A stretch of 64,000 nucleotides of DNA, taken from the NCBI GenBank assembly GCA_036346395.1, contig CM070615.1, forward strand, positions 7,507,534-7,571,533, given 5' to 3'. Both the position numbers and the translations under genes were made by a program. The notes beneath the pieces are model-generated. The model made no database searches. It saw only the letters and a program-made list of their open reading frames with translations, and was not told where the DNA came from. Below are positions 57,475 to 64,000 of this stretch, piece by piece. The DNA is from Hsuehochloa calcarea. Lineage: Eukaryota > Streptophyta > Magnoliopsida > Poales > Poaceae. The stretch's first letter is position 1. Each line of letters starts with the position of its first letter.

Positions 57475-58240
57475 TTCACATTCATAAGGCTCGACTTGTC
57501 GCAAAGGGGTTTCGACAAGTTCAAGGAGTTGACTACGATGAGACTTTCTCAGCAGTAGTGATGCTTAAATCTATTCGGATCATTCTAGCTATTGCTGCAT
57601 ATTTCGATTATGAGATATGGCAGATGGATGTCAAAACGGCTTTCCTTAATGGATTTGTCGATCCAAAGAATGATAGTAAAGTGTGCAAACTTCATAAATC
57701 CATTTATGGGTTGAAGCCAACATCTCGGAGTTGGAATCTGCATTTTGATAAGGAAATCAAAAGGTTTGGTTTTGTCAAAAACAAAGAAGAACCTTGTGTT
57801 TACATGAAGGTTAGTGGGAGCGCACTTGTAATCCTAATCTTATATGTGGATGAAATATTATTGATTGGGAATGACATTCCTATGCTGGAATCCGTTAAGG
57901 TATCCTTGAAAAATAGTTTTTCTATGAAAGACTTAGGAGAGGCAGCATATATCTTGGGAATAAATATCTATAGAGATAGATCAAGAAGGCTAATTGGATT
58001 AAGCCAAAGTACTTACATTGACAATGTGTTGAATAGGTTCAACATGCATAATGCCAAGAAAGAGTTCTTGCCTATGTCTCATGGCATAAATCTTAGCAAG
58101 AATCAGTGTCCTTCGACCACTGATGAGCGAGACCGTATGAATAGTATTCTATATGCTTCGGCCATTGGATCTATTTTGTATGACATGGTTTGTACCCGGC
58201 CAGATGTATCGTAGCTCTAAGTGTTACGAGCAGATACCAG
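57475..58240 (+). pseudogene. Reverse transcriptase core of element A
   Basis: Nearly intact: HKARLVAKGFRQVQGVDYDE, WQMDVKTAFLNGF, LHKSIYGLKPTSRSWNLHFD, then ILYVDEILLIGND. The catalytic YVDD is YVDE, one Asp replaced by Glu, which would be expected to impair polymerisation. LSQSTYIDNVLNRFNM and ASAIGSILYDMVCTRPDV follow. It ends at a frame change near 58212. Confidence 0.9.
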
Positions 58241-58822
58241 GCTGATCCCGGTGAAGGACACTAGACAGCTGTGAAAAACATTCTTAAGTACTTAAGAAGA
58301 ACTAAGGATGTGTTCCTAGTTTATGGCGGTGATGAAGAGCTCGTTGTAAAGGGTTACACTGATACAAGCTTCCAAACCGACAAAGATGATTATCGTTCAC
58401 AATCTGGTTTTGTATTCATTTTGAATGGAGGAGCAGTGAGCTGGAAAAGTTCCAAGCAAAAACCGGTTCTCGATTCTCTGACGAGGTCGAGTACATTGCG
58501 CTTTCAAGTCGCGAAAGAAGGTGTTTGGATAAGGAATTTCCTTACTGAGTTGGGTGTAGTTCCGAGTGCCTTGTGCCCATTGGATCTCTATTGTGACAAT
58601 AATGGAGCCATTGCGCAGGCTAAGGAGCCGAGATCCTATAAGAAGTCCAAACACATACTCAGGCGTTATCATCTCATTCACGAACTGGTCGATAGAGGAG
58701 ATGTTAAGATATGCAAAGTTCATACATATTCAAATGTTGATGATCCGTTGACTAAGCCTCTCTCACAGTCAAAACTTGAGGCGCACACAAGAGCTATCGG
58801 TATTAGATACTTAAATGATTGA
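58241..58822 (+). pseudogene. RNase H domain of element A
   Basis: KNILKYLRRTKDVFLVYGGD, VKGYTDTSFQTDKDDYRSQS (Asp of the active site), GGAVSWKSSKQ, then LDLYCDNNGAIAQAKEPRS and SKHILRRYHLIHELVDRGDV, ending DDPLTKPLSQSKLE and a TGA. Complete length with an altered middle: the usual T.STTEAEY.A is STLRFQVAKEG, so the catalytic Glu region is damaged. Confidence 0.9.
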
Positions 58823-58828
58823 CTCTAG

Positions 58829-58842
58829 TGCAAGTGGGAGAC
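58829..58842 (+). other. Polypurine tract of A
   Basis: GTGCAAGTGGGAGAC-type tract directly before the TG of the 3' LTR. Confidence 0.85.
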
Positions 58843-60462
58843 TGTTGGAAATATACCTTAGAGGCAATCATAGATATGATGATATTTCATTATGTTCGTG
58901 ATTTTGATAATATGTTATCGTTTTCCTTGAATAAATCATTTGTTATAGATTAATGAGTATGTGACTTTAACTTATATGATGTCATTCTAAATGTATCCCT
59001 AGTCGGATGTCACTGGTCGGAACACCAGTGACCCTATGACAAGCTTATGTATTAATTGATGACCTTGTTTCACCGGTCATGGATATGGAGATATCGAATC
59101 AATAATGTGAGCACATGTTAGAGAACATGGTGTGGGATAGACCCATCATTGAGAAACTATTGAGATTGTTATGAATCTTTGTATCATTAGTTGGTCTCAA
59201 GTAATGATGATGTATAATCCTTAGACCTGAGATCAGCATGGTTCCCTACATGTGTAATAGCACTCTTAGGGGTTGCCAAACGCTACTCGTAACTGGGTAG
59301 TTATAAAGGTAGCTTTTGGGTATGCTATGAAACATGCGGAGGGATGTGACTGGTCACTGGTCAAGATGGGATTTGCCCCTCCTAACATAACAGGAGAGTT
59401 GTCTCTGGGCCCCTCTTGGTGATCGGATAAAGAAAGTGCATGGCCATGCCACTAGTGGTCGAAGTGTCGACCACATGATGTTATCCGACACTCGATCGAG
59501 AAAGTATTGAACAGTCCATGGATGACACAACATCTCACCTGAAGTTCAACCAGGCATCACGAGGCAAAGGGAGAATGCATGAGTAGGTTGCTTAGTTCGA
59601 TCAGGTACGGACTAGTCGTATGGAGATACGAGCTGGTCGTAGATTGGTCGAACGTAATCACAGAATGGTAAAAAAACCTGGTCATAAGGAGTTACGAACT
59701 GGTCGTGACCAAATACAACCTGGTCGTATAGAGATACGAACTGGTCGTAAATGATGAGGACCTGATCATAGATCATATTACATCAAGGTTCGTCCGATAT
59801 ATTCTTTGTGTCTTTGGGAATCGTTATATGCTGCTAGGTACCGCTGACGACTAGTGGTCGGAAAAGAGTTTCAGAGTCATAACCGATTACACATGAACCT
59901 GTGGGGTCGCACACTTAAAGGGAAATGATCTGTTTTGGATGGTGATCTGAATTCGTATAGGCCACGAGTTCCTAATGGGCCTCCAGGTTGAGACCCATCA
60001 TGGATGCCTATATAAAGAGGGACGGTGGCATGGGGTGAGGGAGAGGATGATCTTTGGAAGAACTCCCGAAACCCTAATAGCCACGCCTTTTCAACCACGC
60101 TGTCGGTGGTAGCACTCCAGCGCGTGATGATCCTGCCCCGTACGTGTGGATACCTCGGATGTGTTGTTGCGAAGCATCAGCACTAGGACGATCCGCGAAT
60201 TATGTTGATCACCGGAGTTGGATGGGAAGTCGCGTGGTGAGTACGACCACTCGAAGAAGTAGACGAGCGGCGAGCATGACCACTCAAAGGAGGAGACGCG
60301 TCGTGAGTACGACTACGACTGCATCAACTCACTACAACGACTCTACTTCCGCTAAGAGTCAGCGCGTCTAGTGGTAATCTCGTGATCTATTTCTAGCGGT
60401 GGCTCCTTGGTTGCATGGTAATTTTTGTTTGTGCTATCGTCGCCTTGCTGCGTTACCCTTCA
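58843..60462 (+). repeat. 3' LTR of A
   Basis: 1620 bases, TGTTGGAAATATAC...TTACCCTTCA, followed by GTATG (60463-60467), the same as at 18727-18731. U3 motif repeats at about 59600-59775. Confidence 0.92.
60009..60017 (+). promoter_or_regulatory. TATA box in A 3' LTR
   Basis: TATATAAAG, partner of 19916-19924. Confidence 0.6.
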
Positions 60463-60570
60463 GTATGGATAGGATAGCATCGTTGTTGCAACTGTGTGAG
60501 CTGGCTACTGATCTGGGACTAGTTCAGAATACACAGAGGGTCTCGGGATTGCATACCTGGGGTCCCGACA
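60463..60570 (+). repeat. 5' LTR of D, right end
   Basis: Begins with the GTATG target duplication and continues with sequence aligned to the C LTR end (GGGACTAGT, ACACAGAG, then CCCGACA). It ends CA at 60570, five bases before the D PBS. Confidence 0.85.
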
Positions 60571-60575
60571 AGAGA

Positions 60576-60588
60576 TGGTATCAGAGCC
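60576..60588 (+). other. Primer binding site of D
   Basis: TGGTATCAGAGCC, followed by ATATCGACTGTAGG as in C (ATATCGATCGTAGG). Confidence 0.9.
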
Positions 60589-61180
60589 ATATCGACTGTA
60601 GGACGTAACCGTAGATAACTTGGTCGTTTTAGTTGAAAGTCTCAAAATTTATTTTCTAAATCAAATCAACCAATTGATAGATAGATATTCTTTTCTCGTC
60701 TTATTCTATTATTTCTCATCTTATTCTCTTCTTGTCCCATCTTATCCTCTGATCTTCTCATATCGCTCTTGAATTCTTACATCTTACCTTTTCTAAAACT
60801 TGGTTTTCAAATATAAATTGACCTCCTTACCTCTGGAATCTCTATAGGATTGTGCCCTTCGTGATCAAGCGGTGGATGCCCTGGGAGTTTCAAGATCTGC
60901 CGTTTGTTTCAAGTCGACTGTCCATATAAGTTAGCATTAGTTGTAGCCCTCTCAGTTTTAGTACCGTTTAGTCCACGTAATAGGATCTTTGGTTTGCGTG
61001 TCCTATTTTATTGCCTCTTAATAGCTTTTTAGCTATTTATTATTCGGGTTAAACCGACTTTCCCCCACTTAGGATGTTTCTATCCTTCTTTCTTGACTTT
61101 ATTGTCTTTTGTGCTTCTCCCTCTCACCTATCGTGTTTTCTCATCCTCGTCTATTAAACCGGGAAGATTTATTGCAAATA
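60589..61180 (+). other. 5' leader of D
   Basis: No coding signal, and no counterpart of the extra coding region of C. Contains a pyrimidine-rich stretch with repeated TCTTATTCT and TCTCATCTTA words at about 60690-60800. Confidence 0.6.
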
Positions 61181-62303
61181 ATGCAGACCCCAACTCCGCA
61201 AGTTAGGATGAACCCCTGAATACCAATGCACCACCTCCCCCGGCCACTAGTGAAGATCAAGGTTTGGGTCAGTTCATGGCATCCAAACACAGTTGATGAA
61301 TGCAATGATGCAAAACATGAACCAAATGATGAATCAACAGAACCAAACTGCTACTACTTTGCTCGTAGTGCTGAACCAAAATAATCAAACAGTTGCCATG
61401 CTGCCGCCACCACCACCAGCAGCTTTCCCTCAGTCAAGGCTGGCAGAGTTCATGAGGACCCATCCACTTACTTTCTCTAGCTCCTCCGAGCCATTGGACG
61501 CAGACGACTGGCTGCGCTCCATAGAGAAGAAGCTTGCCATCTCCCGGTGTGACGACCGTGAGAAGGTTCTGTATGTCGAACACTGACTTAAAGGAACTAC
61601 CGCATAATGGGGGGAGAACTACTACGCCGCCCATGAGAACCACCAGAGCATCACTTGGGCTGAGTTTTTAGAAGCTTTCCATTACTCTCATATCCCTGAT
61701 GGAAAGGTGGAGATGAAAAAGAACGAGCTTCGTGAGCTTCAACAAGTAAATATGTATGTGAATGAATACCTCAATAAGTTCACTCAACTCTCTCGTTATG
61801 CTCAAGAGGACGTTGCCACAGATGATGCACATCAGAAGCGTTTCATGCAAGGACTCAACCCTAGCTTGAAGGTTCAAGTCATTAGCAACGACTATGTGGA
61901 TTTTCAACACCTAGTGAACAAGGCTATACTCATAGAAGAGTCTCGTCGTGAGCTTGAAGAATCTCACAACAGAAAGATGATGTAGCATGGTGCCCATCAA
62001 AATCAACAGCTGAGAGACATAATGAATGTGCAACACCCTGCTTGTACTATTCCTCCTGTTGCATTCAGAGCCCCTACGACAGCTCCTCGCCCAGCTACTC
62101 CTGGATTCTGCAGCTTCGGCAACAACAAAACGAGCAACCAGCAGCCAAGAAATAGCAATCATGCCGTAGAAATTACCTGTTTCAATTATCAACAACTCGG
62201 GCACTACGCCAGCAGCTGCCCGCAGAAGCAAGGTCCCACGCCGGTCAGATTCAACTTGGGAGCTACTCCAACTAGAACCCCCATACCAGGAGCCGGACGT
62301 TAA
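61181..62303 (+). pseudogene. gag of D, with stop codons
   Basis: ATG 61181; MMQNMNQMMNQQNQ, FPQSRLAEFMRTHPLTFSSS, LDADDWLRSIEKKLAI and ITWAEFLEAFHYSHIPDG, then LNPSLKVQVI. Stops at about 61584, 61604, 61983 and 62301 each lie one transition from Gln. The knuckle CFNYQQLGHYASSC has Tyr for the second Cys (TGT to TAT). Confidence 0.88.
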
Positions 62304-62640
62304 GTACCACAGACTCCAGTTGCACCAGCCAAGACCCCTCAGCCTTTCGGGAGAAGCCGTGTGAACCATGTTATAGTGGAGGAAGCCCAGACATCCCTGG
62401 ACGTCGTGTTGGGTAAGTTCCAAGTTAATTCAGCACCTGCTACTATTTTGTTTGATTCTAGAGATTCGCATTCGTTTGTTTCTCAGAGTTTTGCTACAAA
62501 GCATAAGTTGAAGGTTTTGACTCCTAAAAGTGCTTTATTAGTTCAATCTCCTGGTTCGGAGTTAAGTACGAACCATGGTTGCCCAAAAGTTAAAGTAACC
62601 ATTGGAGGGGTAGAATTTCTAGCAACCTCATAATCATCGA
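62304..62640 (+). pseudogene. Protease region of D
   Basis: SLDVVLGKFQVNSAPATILF leads to DSRDSHSFVSQSFA. The active-site triad DSG is DSR (GGA to AGA), which should abolish activity. The reading ends LATS and TAA. Confidence 0.85.
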
Positions 62641-63834
62641 TGTCAAGTTCTTAGATGTGATTTTTGGTATGGATTGGCTTGCTTATCACCAAGCAGCTTT
62701 GGATTGTGATGGTAGAAGCATCATTTTGGTCGGTCCAGAGGGAACCAAAGTAAAATTTGAAGCCTCCATGGAAAAGCATGATGGAGCACTAGTCTGTAGT
62801 GTCAATGTTGTATCCTTGGAGGATGTGCGAGTGGTCAGAGAATTTTCGGATGTCTTTCCTGATGATTTGCCCGGGATGCTACCAGATAGGGACTTAGAGT
62901 TCATCATCAACCTAGTTCCTGGAACTGCACCTATTTTCAAGAGACCTTATCGTTTTCCTATCAACGATTTAGTCGAGCTGAAAAAGCAGATTGAGGAGAT
63001 GCAAGAAAAAAGTTTTGTTCGACCAAGTTCTTCACCTTAGGGAGCCCCAGTGATCTTTGTTGCAAAGAAGGATGTACCCAGCGGATGTGTGTGGATTATC
63101 GTGCACTCATTGAAGTCACCATCAAGAACAAGTACCCTTTTTTCAGGATCGATGATATGTTTGAACAGTTGAAAGGAGCTATGGTGTTCTCCAAGATAGA
63201 TTTGAGATCGGGTTATCACCAGCTGAAGATTCGTCGAGAGGATATTCCTAAGACAGCTTTCTCAACCCGTTATGGACTGTATGAGTTCACGGTCATGTCT
63301 TTTGGATTGACCAATGCCCCTGCTTACTTTATTAACTTGATGGATAAAGTATTCATGGAGTATTTGGATAAGTTCGTCATTGTCTTTATTGACAATATTC
63401 TAATATACTCCAAGAGTAAGGAAGAGCATGAAGAGCAACTCCACTTGATCCTGAATAAGCTTAGAGATCATTAACTCTGTGCCAAATTCAGCAAGTGTGT
63501 GTTTTGGCTAAAGGAAGTCACTTTCTTGGGACACGTGATGTCGGCAGAAGGAGTTGTCGTCAACTCCAATAAAGTCTAGGATGTGCTTAGCTGGGAGTCA
63601 CCCAAAATAGTGCCTCAGATCAGAATTTTCCTTGGTATGGTAGGATACTACTGCCGGTTTATAGAAGGATTCTCCAGAATAGCAAGACCCCTCAGTCAGC
63701 TGTTGAAGAAGGAAAAGAAATTTACTTGGACACCAGAATGTGAGCAAAGTTTTCAATAATTGAAGAAGCGTTTGACCACCACACCAATGTTGATCTTACC
63801 AGATGTTCGAAAAGATTTTGAGATCTTCTGTGAT
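62641..63834 (+). pseudogene. RT and start of RNase H of D, cut by S2
   Basis: VIFGMDWLAYHQAALDC, EFSDVFPDDLPGMLPDRDLE, a TAG for Trp at 63038, [40 protein letters not shown] and [19 protein letters not shown]. The catalytic FIDD is FIDN (63391). Stops at 63472, 63578 and 63757. Then KKEKKFTWTPECEQSF and the RNase H start FEIFCD, where S2 begins. Confidence 0.9.
63830..63834. repeat. Presumed left target duplication of S2 (GTGAT)
   Basis: The five bases before the S2 TG. The partner would be outside the window, so unverified. Confidence 0.4.
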
Positions 63835-64000
63835 TGTGGATATCGTGGGGATATGTGCATGATCTAAGAATGATGAGTCAATTGGCAATGGCGTTGTTGG
63901 TTTGACGAATCTCGCATTTTCGGAAAACTTCAATGCTGTCAGGTCAATGGCGGTTCGAGCAGCGAAGCCGCCGGTCAGACCGGCAGTGCTTGCCGGTCCG
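63835..64000 (+). mobile_element. Start of SIRE-like element S2 (5' or solo LTR), plus strand
   Basis: TGTGGATATCGTGGGGATAT is the reverse complement of the right end of the S1 LTRs (22826-22845), and the match runs on through the next 60 bases (CAATTGGCAATGGCG). It opens the U3 with palindromes at about 63959-64000 and runs off the window. It replaces the RNase H of D from CD onward. Confidence 0.88.

Larger units (their letters stand above)
18732..60462 (+). mobile_element. Angela/BARE1-like Ty1-copia element A, itself interrupted three times
   Basis: LTRs are 18732-20359 and 58843-60462, both starting TGTTGGAAATAT, the start typical of BARE1/Angela LTRs, and both ending ...TTACCCTTCA. GTATG flanks at 18727-18731 and 60463-60467. 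Internal pieces are 32026-33793, 45408-45917 and 57475-58842. S1, C and B occupy the gaps. Sequence just inside the left LTR is not the expected PBS but a second copy of the D LTR end (20360-20445), so the 5' part has been rearranged. The gag N-terminus is missing at the S1 junction. Confidence 0.8.
15740..63834 (+). mobile_element. Ty3-gypsy chromovirus D, 5' LTR split by element A; 3' end not in window
   Basis: The LTR left part is 15740-18731 and the LTR right end 60463-60570, giving about 3.1 kb of LTR, close to the 3.13-3.14 kb LTRs of the related element C. PBS at 60576, then gag, protease and RT until S2 interrupts at 63835. The LTR shares blocks with C, for example the GGCGCAAGAGGGG segment at 17950 (C 36089) and the CAGAGTGT segment near 18128 (C 36271). 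D is the oldest layer of the nest. Its own genes carry stop codons and lost catalytic residues. Confidence 0.85.

Noticed and set aside
63781..63870. Continuation of D RNase H past 63834 (TATCGTGGGG resembles the YRG of the family)
   Set aside because: The next 60 bases match the S1 LTR end much better, so the element boundary is at 63835.

Overview
This window reads as gene-poor, repeat-dense grass (Poaceae-like) nuclear DNA. Nearly all of it is LTR retrotransposons nested in one another; I see no intact host gene, RNA gene or CRISPR array. The grass assignment is an inference from the families present: SIRE/Maximus-like and Angela/BARE1-like Ty1-copia, and Tekay-like chromodomain Ty3-gypsy. 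Lineage names come from motif memory, not a search.

Layout, left to right. (1) 1-2645: the 5' end of a minus-strand SIRE-like element (S0) that runs off the left edge and has a truncated LTR. (2) 2646-3725 and 14794-15103: the two halves of a multi-exon coiled-coil gene or transposon-associated gene (F). F is split by a complete minus-strand SIRE-like element (E, 3726-14788) with a perfect TTAAC target duplication. (3) 15277-15739: a copia-type LTR fragment (G). (4) 15740 to 63834: a plus-strand gypsy chromovirus (D). Its 5' LTR is split by a plus-strand Angela-like copia element (A, 18732-60462; GTATG duplication). A is itself interrupted by S1 (SIRE-like, minus, 20948-32025), C (gypsy, plus, 33794-45402; ACACC duplication) and B (gypsy, minus, 45918-57469; AAATG duplication). 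D's gag-pol resumes at 60576 and is cut at 63835 by the LTR of another SIRE copy (S2, plus), which leaves the window.

Insertion order from nesting alone: D is older than A, which is older than S1, C and B; S2 is also younger than D. D and A carry stop codons that look like single transitions. E, S1, C and B are broken mainly by very short indels. Many of those fall at CAG/CTG sites where duplicate copies disagree in a stereotyped way, which suggests uncorrected long-read errors, so some apparent pseudogenes may be intact in reality.

Most unusual points: an extra coding region between PBS and gag in C; a composite D-A LTR whose right junction occurs twice; an aberrant right end of C that keeps primer-binding-site bases; a residue of internal sequence beyond the 5' LTR of S1; family-specific palindrome arrays at equivalent LTR positions in two SIRE families; a conserved non-coding 3' region with a doubled polypurine tract; and B, whose 4.27 kb LTRs exceed its 3.0 kb gag-less interior.
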